Assembly: GCA_013205245.1 (NCBI GenBank)
Contig: JABMNH010000017.1
Location: 1-64,000, forward strand
Reading direction: 5' to 3'
DNA from: Flavobacteriales bacterium
Lineage (GTDB): Bacteria > Bacteroidota > Bacteroidia > Flavobacteriales > Flavobacteriaceae
Length of the DNA: 64,000 nucleotides
The translations under genes were made by a program, and so were the position numbers. Each line of letters begins with the position of its first letter. Positions within the stretch are counted from its first letter, which is position 1. Under the pieces are notes generated by a model, which was given only the letters and a program-made list of their open reading frames with translations, did no database searches and was not told the origin of the DNA. Positions 33,926 through 42,647 of this stretch are shown one piece after another.

Positions 33926-34963
33926 TTATTTAATAAACTCTACCTCAGATTGTGCTTGTTTTTGAGTGTCGAAAAAACCTTGTTCTTGCATCCATTTATC
34001 GTTATAGATTTTACTCATATAACGAGAACCATGATCTGGAAAAATAACAACTACAACGCTATTTTCATCAAACTCACCTTTAGCAGCATATTGAAAAGTA
34101 GCTTGCATAGCAGCACCACTTGTATAACCTGCAAAAATACCTTCGGTTAATGCTATTTCTCTACCTCTATGAGCACTATCTTCATCACTTACTTTTTCAA
34201 ATTTATCTATCAAATCAAAACTTGTAGCCGTTGGGATTAAATTTTTACCCAAACCTTCAATCCGATAAGGATAAATTTCGTCTGGGTCTAATTCGCCAGT
34301 TTCATGGAATTTTTTTAATACAGATCCAAAAGCATCTACACCCAAAATTTGGATGTCTGAATTTTGTTCTTTTAAGTATTTAGCAGTTCCAGAAATTGTA
34401 CCTCCTGTACCACTAGCAGCTACTAAATGTGTGATTTTACCTTCTGTTTGCTCCCAAATTTCTGGTCCAGTAGTTGCATAATGCGCTTCAATATTTAAAT
34501 TGTTAAAATATTGATTAATGTAAACTGAATCCGCCATTTCATCATGTAGTCTTTTAGCTACTTGATAATAAGAACGTGGGTCGTCTGCACTAACATTCGC
34601 TGGACAGACATACACTTTTGCACCCATCGCTTTAAGCATATCTATCTTGTCTAAAGACGATTTAGAACTAACGGCTAAAACACAGTCATAGCCTTTAATA
34701 ATACTCACCATAGCGAGGCTAAATCCGGTATTGCCCGAAGTTGTTTCGATTATAGTGTCTCCAGGTTTTAAAATGCCCAATTTTTCTGCATTTTCAATAA
34801 TATGCAATGCTATTCTGTCTTTTGTAGAATGGCCTGGGTTAAATCCTTCGAACTTAGTGTAAAATTTTCCTTTGAGATCTTTGGTGATTTTATTTAACTT
34901 AATCATCGGTGTATTACCAATTAAGTCTAACACACTATTTGTGATTTTTGATGCTCTTTTCAT
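33926..34963 (-). CDS. PLP-dependent cysteine-synthase-family enzyme, probable cysteate synthase
   Basis: A 345-residue fold-type II PLP enzyme. The PLP lysine is K48 in PGHSTKDR, the substrate loop is TTSGNTGFS, and the phosphate loop is [10 protein letters not shown]. It lacks the C-terminal CBS pair of its paralogue at 54941-56302 and has PGHSTKDR where that enzyme has PGNSVKDR. Adjacency to the cysteate-acyltransferase-like gene suggests it makes L-cysteate from a serine derivative and sulfite. Ordinary O-acetylserine sulfhydrylase activity is the alternative. Confidence 0.8.
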   Translation of the reverse strand: MKRASKITNSVLDLIGNTPMIKLNKITKDLKGKFYTKFEGFNPGHSTKDRIALHIIENAEKLGILKPGDTIIETTSGNTGFSLAMVSIIKGYDCVLAVSSKSSLDKIDMLKAMGAKVYVCPANVSADDPRSYYQVAKRLHDEMADSVYINQYFNNLNIEAHYATTGPEIWEQTEGKITHLVAASGTGGTISGTAKYLKEQNSDIQILGVDAFGSVLKKFHETGELDPDEIYPYRIEGLGKNLIPTATSFDLIDKFEKVSDEDSAHRGREIALTEGIFAGYTSGAAMQATFQYAAKGEFDENSVVVVIFPDHGSRYMSKIYNDKWMQEQGFFDTQKQAQSEVEFIK

Positions 34964-34998
34964 AAACTAGTTTATGATTTTATATTTTGATTAACGTG

Positions 34999-35006
34999 CA
35001 AATTTA
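34999..35006 (-). promoter_or_regulatory. Candidate -7 element (TAAATTTG)
   Basis: TAAATTTG on the minus strand, 35 bases before the cysteate-synthase-like start, matches TAnnTTTG. No TTG was found at the normal upstream distance. Confidence 0.45.
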
Positions 35007-35021
35007 ACATTTATTTTTTAT

Positions 35022-37070
35022 TTAACAGTCGATTTTCTCTAAATCCATCAAAAAACTATAGTCTCTTGCTACCTCTTTTAAAGAATCAAACCTACCCGAT
35101 GCGCCTCCATGTCCAACTTCCATGTCAATATGAAATAAAAGCTTGTTAGTATCTGTTTTTAAATCCCTCAATTTAGCCACCCATTTAGCTGGCTCAAAGT
35201 ACTGTACCTGAGAATCGTGAAGGCCTGTAGTTACATAAAGGTTTGGATATTTCTGTTTCTTCACATTATCATAAGGCGAATAAGATTTAATATATGTGTA
35301 CATATTTTCTTCTTCTGGGTTGCCCCACTCATCAAATTCTCCTGTTGTAAGTGGTATTGATGTGTCTTGCATGGTGGTTACAACATCTACAAAAGGCACA
35401 GCAGCAATAACACCGTTAAATAACTCTGGATTATAATTTACAATAGCACCCATGAGCAAACCTCCTGCTGAACCTCCCTCGGCGTATAAATGATTTGAAC
35501 TGGTATAATTTTCGGCAATTAAATATTTAGCCGCATCAATAAAATCGTAAAAAGTATTCTTCTTGTCTAGCAATTTCCCATTGTCATACCACTGTCTTCC
35601 TAAATATTGTCCGCCTCTTATGTGGGCGATGGCAAAAACAAAACCACGGTCTAGCAAACTCAATCTCACAGTGCTAAAAGTATCGTCAACAGTGTGACCA
35701 TAAGAGCCATAGGCATACAAAAGTAAAGGTGTGTCTTTTGATAATTTTGTGTTTTTATGATAAACCAACGACACAGGCACTTTTTTACCATCTCTGGCTG
35801 GTGCCCAAATACGTTTGCTGATGTAATTTTCTTTTTTAAAGACACCTCCCAAAACTTGTTGCTCCTTTTTAAGAAATTTCTCACGCGTAAATACATCAAA
35901 ATCTGTTAAAGAATTTGGCCTTGTTAAGGATTGGTATGCATAGCGGATTAAATTCGTGTCGAATTCTGGGTTATAAGCAACGTAGGCTGTATAGGTTTCT
36001 TCATCAAAAGGTAAATAATAATCTAAACTGCCATCCCAACTCTTAATTCTTATTTTAAGTAATCCGTTACAGCGTTCTTCTATGATCATAAAATTTTTAA
36101 AAACAGAGAAATCTTCTAGCAACACATCAGGCCGATGCGCAATAAGGTCTTTCCAATGGATCATCTCTGTTTTATCAAGAGGTGTGACCATTATTTTATA
36201 ATTTTCAGCTTTATCTTTATTGGTTAAAATGTAGAATTTATCTTCGTAATGTTCAATAGCATATTCTAATTCACGCTGCCTTTTTTGAAATATTTTAAGA
36301 GCGCCGTCAGGAGTGTCGGCATCTAGCAATTGGTATTCTGTTGTTAAGGTACTCGAACTGCCTATTACAATATATTTTTGTGATTTTGTTTTAGATACAA
36401 AAGCATCAAAAGTTTCATCTTCTTCTTCAAAAACCAAAGTATCTAAAATAGATTTTGATTTTAATTTATGTTTAAAAATTTGGAAAGAGCGCAGGGTTTC
36501 TTCGTCTTTATTGCTATAAAAAAGGGTGACATTATCGTTTGCCCAAACAGCACTTCCTGTGGTATTCTCAATTTTATCTTTTAATATTTTACCCGTTTTT
36601 AAATCCTTAATATAAATAGTATAAATACGCCGACTCAAAGTATCTACACCAAAAGCCAAATACCTGTTATTTGGACTCACAGACAAGCCTTTAAGACTGT
36701 AATAATTAAACCCTTCTGCCATTAAATTGACATCTACTAAAAGTTCTTTTTGCGCTTTCGAGATGTCTTTTGTTCTAAAATATTGGGGGTATTGTTTGCC
36801 TTTTTCAAACTTAGTAATGTAATTATAGCCATTCTTTTTATAAGGCAAAGATTCATCATCTTCCTTAATTCGTGCTTTCATTTCTTCAAACAAACGTGTC
36901 TGAAAATCTTCTGTATGTTTGGTTTGAGATTTATAATAAGCATTTTCTTCCTCTAAATATTGAATTACTTTGGGGTTCTCTTTTTGATTTAGCCAATAAT
37001 AATCGTCAATTCTAGTGTCGTTGTGCGCTTTTAATTCAAAAGGAATTTTATCTGCAATAGGTTGTTTCAT
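35022..37070 (-). CDS. S9 family oligopeptidase (protease II / PtrB-like)
   Basis: A 682-residue serine peptidase with a seven-bladed propeller region (about 60-400) and an alpha/beta-hydrolase domain (about 405-682). The catalytic serine is in EGGSAGGLLMGA, and the histidine is in MEVGHGGASGRFD. It has no signal peptide, so it is likely cytoplasmic. Oligopeptidase B members cut after basic residues in short peptides. It starts 23 bases after bshC and may share its transcript. Confidence 0.92.
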   Translation of the reverse strand: MKQPIADKIPFELKAHNDTRIDDYYWLNQKENPKVIQYLEEENAYYKSQTKHTEDFQTRLFEEMKARIKEDDESLPYKKNGYNYITKFEKGKQYPQYFRTKDISKAQKELLVDVNLMAEGFNYYSLKGLSVSPNNRYLAFGVDTLSRRIYTIYIKDLKTGKILKDKIENTTGSAVWANDNVTLFYSNKDEETLRSFQIFKHKLKSKSILDTLVFEEEDETFDAFVSKTKSQKYIVIGSSSTLTTEYQLLDADTPDGALKIFQKRQRELEYAIEHYEDKFYILTNKDKAENYKIMVTPLDKTEMIHWKDLIAHRPDVLLEDFSVFKNFMIIEERCNGLLKIRIKSWDGSLDYYLPFDEETYTAYVAYNPEFDTNLIRYAYQSLTRPNSLTDFDVFTREKFLKKEQQVLGGVFKKENYISKRIWAPARDGKKVPVSLVYHKNTKLSKDTPLLLYAYGSYGHTVDDTFSTVRLSLLDRGFVFAIAHIRGGQYLGRQWYDNGKLLDKKNTFYDFIDAAKYLIAENYTSSNHLYAEGGSAGGLLMGAIVNYNPELFNGVIAAVPFVDVVTTMQDTSIPLTTGEFDEWGNPEEENMYTYIKSYSPYDNVKKQKYPNLYVTTGLHDSQVQYFEPAKWVAKLRDLKTDTNKLLFHIDMEVGHGGASGRFDSLKEVARDYSFLMDLEKIDC

Positions 37071-37093
37071 CGGTAAATTTTATATCTTTTAAA

Positions 37094-38704
37094 TCAAAAT
37101 CTTAAAATGCTAAATTCAAGGGTTAGAGGTTCTAAATTTTTAATTAAGTGTGGGATTAATTGGGAGCCATATAGCAAGTATAATTCTGAGAAATTTAAAT
37201 AGCGCTCTTGCAAACTCTGATTGGGAAACAACTCATTTTGAAGGATTTTAATGCGCTCTGTTATATCAACATATTTACGTTTTTGAGCTTTTAACAAACG
37301 TATCTCTAAAACAGTCATCCCTTTTAATTGTTTGTGTTCTTGGGCATTTACAGCACCAATAAATGATTTATCCGTTTTAAGAGCTAACTGTTTTAAATCA
37401 GAAAACATGTTTTGTAAATTGTTTTTTTGCTCAGAAAAATCTATGCTAATATCAGAAATATCCTTAATGACTTTGCTTAATAAGGCATCTTGATTTAAAA
37501 ATAAATCTTTAGCTTTTAAATTAAGTTTGGTTATTTTTTGTGCTTGTTTTTCCGAAATGGCCAAAACAGAATTCCGCAACAACAAAATAGGAAATGGCAC
37601 ATTTCTTTGCTCAAAATAAGCTTTCATTTCGAACCAATAAGCCAATTCGCCGCCGCCGCCCGCATAACTTAAATTGGGTAAAATTGTTTCTTGATAAAGT
37701 GGGCGCGTCAATACATTTGGACTAAACCTTTCGGGATATCTATCTACTTCGTCTAAAATTTGATCTTTGGTAAATACTAAAGACGTATTTAAAACCTTAT
37801 AACTATTTTGCTCAAAAACAATGCGTTCTCTTAGATTTTCTTTTAAATAAAATAAGTTAATCGGTCTGGGGTTAACCTGTACTTTATAATTTAAATTTGA
37901 TAAAGCTTCCGCCGATTTTGACACAGCATTAAAACACGTTTGGTTTAACAATTCATCTTTTACAGTACCAGAAAAGAGTGATTTTAATTCCGATTTATCG
38001 GCATCTAAAATAACCAAGCCATAAGCCGAAAATAATTGATTAGCCAAATAGAAAGTAGCATCGGCAAGATTATCATGTTCTAAATAGGCTTTTTTGAACA
38101 AACTTTTAAGTTCATCTGCAAACTGACTTTCTCCTAAGTTTTTAGAAAACGCTTCAAAAACATCGTTCAATCCTTCGGTTGATAAACGCCCAACACCACC
38201 GCCAAAAGAGCGCTCCCATTTTACTTTTTGATTCTTAAAATTAAAATAGTTAATCTCTTCAAAATCGTGATCTTCTGTCGCCATCCAGTAAATGGGCACA
38301 AAATTATTTTCTGGAAAAGCCTTTTTTAGTGATTTTGACAAATTAATAACAGTGACTATTTTATATAAAAAATAGAGCGGCCCAGTAAATAAGTTAAGCT
38401 GATGCCCTGTGGTAACTGTAAAAGTGTTGTCGTTTAAAAGCGATTGAATGTTATTTAAACTAAGCTCAGAGGCTTCCACTTTTTTGTATTGCAAATTCAA
38501 AGAAGCCACCAAAACAGAACGTGATTCTGCGGTAAAAACTTCCTTTTTTAAGGCCATCTGATTTTTATATCCGTTAAGGTCTGAGAAATTTTGATACAAA
38601 GGTTTTAACGATTCCTTTTGATCTAGATAATCGCAAATGAGATTTGAAAAATAACCCGTTTCTTTAAAGGGTAGGCTGCTATGTTCTGATTTAAAATCGC
38701 TCAA
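37094..38704 (-). CDS. bshC: Putative cysteine ligase BshC (bacillithiol biosynthesis)
   Basis: A 536-residue cytoplasmic protein of the BshC family, which adds cysteine to glucosaminyl-malate as the last step of bacillithiol synthesis. It has a Rossmann-like core with TVTTGHQLNLFTGPLYFLYK, IYWMATEDHDFEEI (catalytic-site region), GPFGG-like SFGGGVGRL, and a C-terminal coiled coil (about 400-470). The start is a TTG at 38704 giving MSDFKSEHSS. BshA and BshB are not in this window. It lies 8 bases after a methyltransferase gene. Confidence 0.92.
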   Translation of the reverse strand: MSDFKSEHSSLPFKETGYFSNLICDYLDQKESLKPLYQNFSDLNGYKNQMALKKEVFTAESRSVLVASLNLQYKKVEASELSLNNIQSLLNDNTFTVTTGHQLNLFTGPLYFLYKIVTVINLSKSLKKAFPENNFVPIYWMATEDHDFEEINYFNFKNQKVKWERSFGGGVGRLSTEGLNDVFEAFSKNLGESQFADELKSLFKKAYLEHDNLADATFYLANQLFSAYGLVILDADKSELKSLFSGTVKDELLNQTCFNAVSKSAEALSNLNYKVQVNPRPINLFYLKENLRERIVFEQNSYKVLNTSLVFTKDQILDEVDRYPERFSPNVLTRPLYQETILPNLSYAGGGGELAYWFEMKAYFEQRNVPFPILLLRNSVLAISEKQAQKITKLNLKAKDLFLNQDALLSKVIKDISDISIDFSEQKNNLQNMFSDLKQLALKTDKSFIGAVNAQEHKQLKGMTVLEIRLLKAQKRKYVDITERIKILQNELFPNQSLQERYLNFSELYLLYGSQLIPHLIKNLEPLTLEFSILRF

Positions 38705-38712
38705 TTTATTGA

Positions 38713-39408
38713 TTATTTTATGCGTTTAAAAAGTGTGTAAACATAATTGCGCTTATCGCCACTTGGCATCGTGTAAACATAATCAAACGCATTTAAAAGT
38801 TGAAAATTGTTTCCTAATTTATCAGCTAAAATATTTACATCATAACGTTTAACTGGTAATCCGCTACATTTTGTAGCGCCACTTAAATTAAATTCAGCCA
38901 AAATAACATAGCCATTCAGCGCCATTTTAGATTGCAACAAATTGAAATAGGTTTCTTGATCTTCTGCTTCGGTAAAAAAATGTAAAACAGCGCGGTCTAT
39001 CCAAAGTTTTACGGATGCTATTTTATTTAATTCTTGTGGTTGTGTCAAATCGTCAACAAGCCATTCAACTAAATTTGATTGTTTTCCGATGCGTTTTTTT
39101 AAAGTTTCTAGACCTTCTTTACTAATGTCATTTGCAATTAAATTAGTAAAGTCATCAGCTATTAAACTATCAATTAATGTTGTAGAACCTGCACCAACAA
39201 ACAATATAGGATCATTTTTTTTAAGTTCACAGTTAGAAATTAACTCTAAAATTGGAGATGATTCTGTTTCATACCAACCCAATTTTGAAACCTCATATTT
39301 AGTATAAACCGTATTCCAATGGTTTTTATAATCAACTTCATTGTGGGTGGCCGAACTACAACAATCGGCATTTTTTGAAGTGATATCGCAAGAATCTTTT
39401 GGCATCAT
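38713..39408 (-). CDS. Class I SAM-dependent methyltransferase, Cys-rich N-terminus
   Basis: A 231-residue methyltransferase. Motif I is LFVGAGSTTLID (SAM binding), with an acidic LIANDISKEGL for motif II and VKLWIDRAVLHFF further on. It resembles the EEF1A-lysine/METTL-type or thiopurine-like small methyltransferases. The substrate is unknown. The first 17 residues carry C7, C16 and C17, unlike the rest. It is 8 bases upstream of bshC and likely cotranscribed, so a thiol- or metalloid-related substrate is possible, but that is inference. Confidence 0.78.
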   Translation of the reverse strand: MMPKDSCDITSKNADCCSSATHNEVDYKNHWNTVYTKYEVSKLGWYETESSPILELISNCELKKNDPILFVGAGSTTLIDSLIADDFTNLIANDISKEGLETLKKRIGKQSNLVEWLVDDLTQPQELNKIASVKLWIDRAVLHFFTEAEDQETYFNLLQSKMALNGYVILAEFNLSGATKCSGLPVKRYDVNILADKLGNNFQLLNAFDYVYTMPSGDKRNYVYTLFKRIK

Positions 39409-39453
39409 TAAAAAATGTTTTTGTAAAAATAATTAATTTAAACTTAGCAAAAA

Positions 39454-39483
39454 CAAATTTAGCTTTTGTTAACCAAACTCAAA
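39454..39483 (-). promoter_or_regulatory. Promoter of the methyltransferase-bshC operon
   Basis: On the minus strand TTTG (39483-39480), an 18-base spacer and TAAATTTG (39461-39454) match the Bacteroidota sigma-ABfr consensus closely. The gene starts about 45 bases downstream. Confidence 0.65.
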
Positions 39484-39504
39484 TTGCTTTTAAGAAAAAC
39501 TTAA

Positions 39505-40815
39505 CTAAACTGGTTCTCCATACAAATCAAAATCGCCTGCTTCGGTGATTTTAATATTGATAAACTGACCCATTTGAATGTAATGTTTGGTGGCGTCAAC
39601 CAACACTTCATTATCAACATCGGGCGAATCGAATTCGGTTCTACCCACAAACTGATTCCCGTCTTTTCTGTCAAACAAACATTTAAAAACCTGTCCTACT
39701 TTAAGCTGATTGAGCTCAAAAGAAATTTCACTTTGAATGTCCATAATTTCGGAAACACGTTGTTGTTTTATCTCTTCGGGCACGTTATCTTCTAGTTTGT
39801 AAGCGTGTGTATCCTCTTCATGCGAATAAGCAAAACAGCCCAAACGTTCGAAACGCATATCTATTACCCAATCTTTTAATTCTTGAAATTGCGCTTCTGT
39901 TTCGCCAGGATACCCCACAATTAATGTGGTTCTTATCGCCATATTTGGCACAGCCTCTCTAAATTGAGAAATTAAAGTTGTTGTTTTTTCGTGTGTTGTG
40001 CCACGACGCATCGATTTTAAAAGCTCGGTATTGATATGTTGTAACGGAATATCAAGATAGTTACAAATTTTAGGCTCGGCATTCATTACTTCGAGCACAT
40101 CTAAAGGAAATCCTGTAGGAAAAGCATAATGTAAACGAATCCATTCTACACCGTCAATTTTAACAAGTGCTTTTAACAAACGCGCTAATTCTCTTTTTTT
40201 GTAAATATCTAATCCGTAATAAGTCAAATCTTGCGCAATCATAATCAATTCCTTAACGCCTTTTTTTGCGAGTTTTGTGGCTTCTTCAACCACTTCTTCA
40301 ATAGGTGTAGAAATGTGTTTGCCACGCATTAACGGAATGGCGCAAAACGAACAAGGTCTGTCGCAACCTTCGGCAATTTTAAGATACGCGTAATGTTTTG
40401 GAGTTGTGGTTACACGCTCACCTATCAATTCGTGTTTATAATCGGCTTCGAGTGCTTTTAACAAATTTGGCAAATCGTGCGTGCCAAAATACTGATCTAC
40501 ATTGGTGATTTCTTTTTCTAAATCGGGTTTGTAACGCTCGCTTAAACATCCGGTAACAAAAACTTTATCAACTTCACCCAACTCTTTTTTATGTGCGTAA
40601 TGTAAAATGGTGTTGATAGATTCTTCTTTGGCATCACCAATAAATCCGCAGGTATTTATGACCACAATATTACCCTCGTCATTTTCGTCTTCGTGAACAA
40701 CTTCTTTATTATTGGCTTTGAGTTGCCCCATTAAAACCTCGCTGTCATAAATGTTTTTTGAACATCCTAAAGTAACGACGTTGATTTTATTTTTTTTTGC
40801 TGATTTTGTACGCAT
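39505..40815 (-). CDS. rimO: Ribosomal protein S12 methylthiotransferase RimO
   Basis: A 436-residue radical-SAM methylthiotransferase that thiolates and methylates the S12 aspartate. The N-terminal UPF0004 domain carries Cys in TLGCSKNIYDSE, INTCGFIG and VTGCLSERY. The radical SAM triad is CDRPCSFC. The C-terminal TRAM domain is about 370-436. I use the ATG at 40815 (MRTKSAKKNK); a longer in-frame start at 40905 would run through a repetitive intergenic stretch. It lies 97 bases after ftsY. Confidence 0.95.
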   Translation of the reverse strand: MRTKSAKKNKINVVTLGCSKNIYDSEVLMGQLKANNKEVVHEDENDEGNIVVINTCGFIGDAKEESINTILHYAHKKELGEVDKVFVTGCLSERYKPDLEKEITNVDQYFGTHDLPNLLKALEADYKHELIGERVTTTPKHYAYLKIAEGCDRPCSFCAIPLMRGKHISTPIEEVVEEATKLAKKGVKELIMIAQDLTYYGLDIYKKRELARLLKALVKIDGVEWIRLHYAFPTGFPLDVLEVMNAEPKICNYLDIPLQHINTELLKSMRRGTTHEKTTTLISQFREAVPNMAIRTTLIVGYPGETEAQFQELKDWVIDMRFERLGCFAYSHEEDTHAYKLEDNVPEEIKQQRVSEIMDIQSEISFELNQLKVGQVFKCLFDRKDGNQFVGRTEFDSPDVDNEVLVDATKHYIQMGQFINIKITEAGDFDLYGEPV

Positions 40816-40827
40816 AGTTTGGATTTT

Positions 40828-40905
40828 GGTATCAGGTATCTGGTAATTTGAGTTTTGTGATTTGTGTTTTAATCTTAATACATGATACCAATTACTTGAT
40901 ACCAA
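40828..40905. repeat. Short GGTATCA repeats between ftsY and rimO
   Basis: GGTATCA occurs at 40828-40834 and its complement GATACCA at 40884-40890 and 40898-40904, with further partial copies (GGTATC, GATAC). They form imperfect inverted and direct repeats. Function unknown. Confidence 0.45.
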
Positions 40906-40911
40906 CTGATA

Positions 40912-41865
40912 CTATTTGAAAAATGAATCTACAAATTCAATTTTATTGAAGACTTGTAAATCGTCTATTCCTTCGCCAACACCAATATATTTTACTGGAA
41001 TTCGGAATTGATCTGAAATACCAATCACAACACCACCTTTGGCTGTACCGTCTAATTTAGTAACAGCAAGAGAAGTTACCTCAGTCGCTTTTGTAAATGC
41101 CTTGGCTTGTTCAAAAGCATTTTGTCCGGTTGAACCGTCTAAAACCAATAAGACATCATGTGGCGTATCTGGTATGACTTTTTGCATCACTTTTTTAATT
41201 TTTGTGAGCTCATTCATCAAATTAATTTTGTTGTGCAATCTGCCAGCGGTATCAATAATAACCACATCGGCATTTTGTTTTACAGCCGATTCTAAAGTAT
41301 CGAAAGCTACAGAAGCAGGATCGCTGCCCATTTGCTGTCTTATCATTGGCACATCTACACGATCTGCCCACACTTGCAATTGATCTATAGCCGCGGCTCT
41401 AAAAGTATCTGCCGCACCTAGAACAACCTTTAATCCTTGCTTTTTAAATTGTGATGCCAGCTTACCAATAGTTGTTGTTTTACCAACACCATTAACGCCT
41501 ACTACCATGATTACATAAGGTTTCTTATCGGCTGGAACCGAAAAATCGATTTCATTGCCCTCATTTGTCATCGCCAATAAGGCGGCTATTTCTTCACGTA
41601 AAATTTGGTTGAGTTCAGCGGTGCCCAAAAATTTATCTTTTGCCACACGAGCTTCTATGGCTTTAATAATTTTTAAAGTGGTTTCTACACCCACATCAGA
41701 CGAAACCAAAACTTCTTCAAGCTCATCAAGTACGTCGTCATCTACTTTAGATTTTCCGGCAACAGCCTTAGATAGTTTAGAAAAAAAAGTAGTCTTGGTT
41801 TTTTCTAAACCTTTATCTAAATTTTCTTTCTTTTCTTTAGAAAATAAATTTTTAAATAAACCCAT
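40912..41865 (-). CDS. ftsY: Signal recognition particle receptor FtsY
   Basis: A 317-residue SRP GTPase. A four-helix N domain (about 25-100) is preceded by only a short basic/acidic leader. The G domain has G1 GVNGVGKTTTIGKLA, the DTFRAAA insertion motif, DTAGRLHN, TKLDGTAKGG, and the closing GVGEGIDDL. It docks ribosome-SRP complexes to SecYEG. It lies 114 bases downstream of the DUF4295/ribosomal protein operon, past a terminator, with its own candidate promoter. Confidence 0.96.
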   Translation of the reverse strand: MGLFKNLFSKEKKENLDKGLEKTKTTFFSKLSKAVAGKSKVDDDVLDELEEVLVSSDVGVETTLKIIKAIEARVAKDKFLGTAELNQILREEIAALLAMTNEGNEIDFSVPADKKPYVIMVVGVNGVGKTTTIGKLASQFKKQGLKVVLGAADTFRAAAIDQLQVWADRVDVPMIRQQMGSDPASVAFDTLESAVKQNADVVIIDTAGRLHNKINLMNELTKIKKVMQKVIPDTPHDVLLVLDGSTGQNAFEQAKAFTKATEVTSLAVTKLDGTAKGGVVIGISDQFRIPVKYIGVGEGIDDLQVFNKIEFVDSFFK

Positions 41866-41907
41866 CGTTATTTTAATTAAAAACTAAGTGTATAATAATT
41901 ATTGCTA

Positions 41908-41938
41908 CAAATATAGAAAAACAAAAAGCTACTTTCAA
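41908..41938 (-). promoter_or_regulatory. Candidate ftsY promoter
   Basis: On the minus strand TTG (41938-41936), a 20-base spacer and TATATTTG (41915-41908) fit the Bacteroidota consensus. It overlaps the terminator of the upstream operon. The ftsY start is 43 bases downstream. Confidence 0.5.
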
Positions 41939-41952
41939 TGAGAAAGTAGCTT
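41926..41952 (-). terminator. Intrinsic terminator of the rpmB-rpmG-DUF4295 operon
   Basis: An 11-base stem (41926-41936 with 41942-41952, AAGCTACTTTC and its complement), followed by T-rich sequence on the minus strand. Confidence 0.8.
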
Positions 41953-41979
41953 CTGTATAATGTATGCTAAAGTTGTGAT

Positions 41980-42129
41980 TTATTTTTTGAAAAAACTATC
42001 AACTTTAGTAGGATCCATAATAGCTTCTGCAAAAGTATAAGCTCCTGTTTTAGGAGATTTTACCATATTTACAGCTTTAGTTAAACGCTTTGAACCTGTT
42101 TGTAATGATGCTACTGATTTCTTAGCCAT
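41980..42129 (-). CDS. DUF4295 small basic protein
   Basis: A 49-residue protein from the ATG at 42129, starting MAKKSVASLQTGSKRLTKAV and ending DPTKVDSFFKK. I recognise it as DUF4295, a small basic protein regularly found after rpmG in Bacteroidota. It is Lys-rich and likely ribosome-associated, though its function is not established. It follows rpmG by 16 bases in the same direction, just before a terminator. It is easily missed because of its size. Confidence 0.88.
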   Translation of the reverse strand: MAKKSVASLQTGSKRLTKAVNMVKSPKTGAYTFAEAIMDPTKVDSFFKK

Positions 42130-42145
42130 GACTTAAAATATTGTA

Positions 42146-42331
42146 TTATTTAATTTCTTTATGAACCGTTACTTTTTTCAAAATTGGATTGAATTTCTTA
42201 ATTTCCATCCTATCTGGCGTGTTCTTTTTGTTCTTAGTTGTAATATATCTAGATGTACCAGGTAAACCTGTTGCTTTATGCTCTGTACATTCTAAAATCA
42301 CCTGAATTCTATTGCCTCTTGCTTTTGCCAT
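42146..42331 (-). CDS. rpmG: 50S ribosomal protein L33
   Basis: A 61-residue basic protein, [19 protein letters not shown] to the end, with the L33 pattern [25 protein letters not shown]. The second Cys pair of zinc-binding L33 variants is absent; only one Cys (residue 15) remains, so this is the non-zinc type. It is the middle gene of rpmB-rpmG-DUF4295. Confidence 0.96.
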   Translation of the reverse strand: MAKARGNRIQVILECTEHKATGLPGTSRYITTKNKKNTPDRMEIKKFNPILKKVTVHKEIK

Positions 42332-42339
42332 GACTTAAC

Positions 42340-42579
42340 TTATTTTTTTAAAAAACCTTTTGTTCTTGCTTCTTTAATTACAGCAGCAATGCCATTTTTA
42401 TTAATATTCTTTAAAGCAGAAGTTGATACTCTTAAAGTTAACCATTTATCTTCTTCAGGAATATAAAAACGTTTTTTCATTAAATTAACATTAAACTTTC
42501 TTTTAGTTCTGTTTAATGCATGAGAAACATTATTTCCTGTCATTGCTTTCTTACCAGTAAGCTCACAAACTCTTGACAT
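42340..42579 (-). CDS. rpmB: 50S ribosomal protein L28
   Basis: A 79-residue basic protein starting MSRVCELTGKKAMTGNNVSHA, with the L28 patterns NRTKRKFNVNL and RVSTSALKNINKNG. It is first in its operon, with rpmG 8 bases downstream. A good promoter lies directly upstream. Confidence 0.96.
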   Translation of the reverse strand: MSRVCELTGKKAMTGNNVSHALNRTKRKFNVNLMKKRFYIPEEDKWLTLRVSTSALKNINKNGIAAVIKEARTKGFLKK

Positions 42580-42616
42580 TTTATATGGTATTTAAAAATT
42601 AATTTTTTACGAGGTG

Positions 42617-42647
42617 CAAATTTACATTTAAATTATTCATTTGCAAA
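42617..42647 (-). promoter_or_regulatory. rpmB operon promoter
   Basis: On the minus strand TTTG (42647-42644), a 19-base spacer and TAAATTTG (42624-42617) match the Bacteroidota consensus TTTG-N19-TAnnTTTG exactly. It lies about 38 bases before rpmB. Confidence 0.7.
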
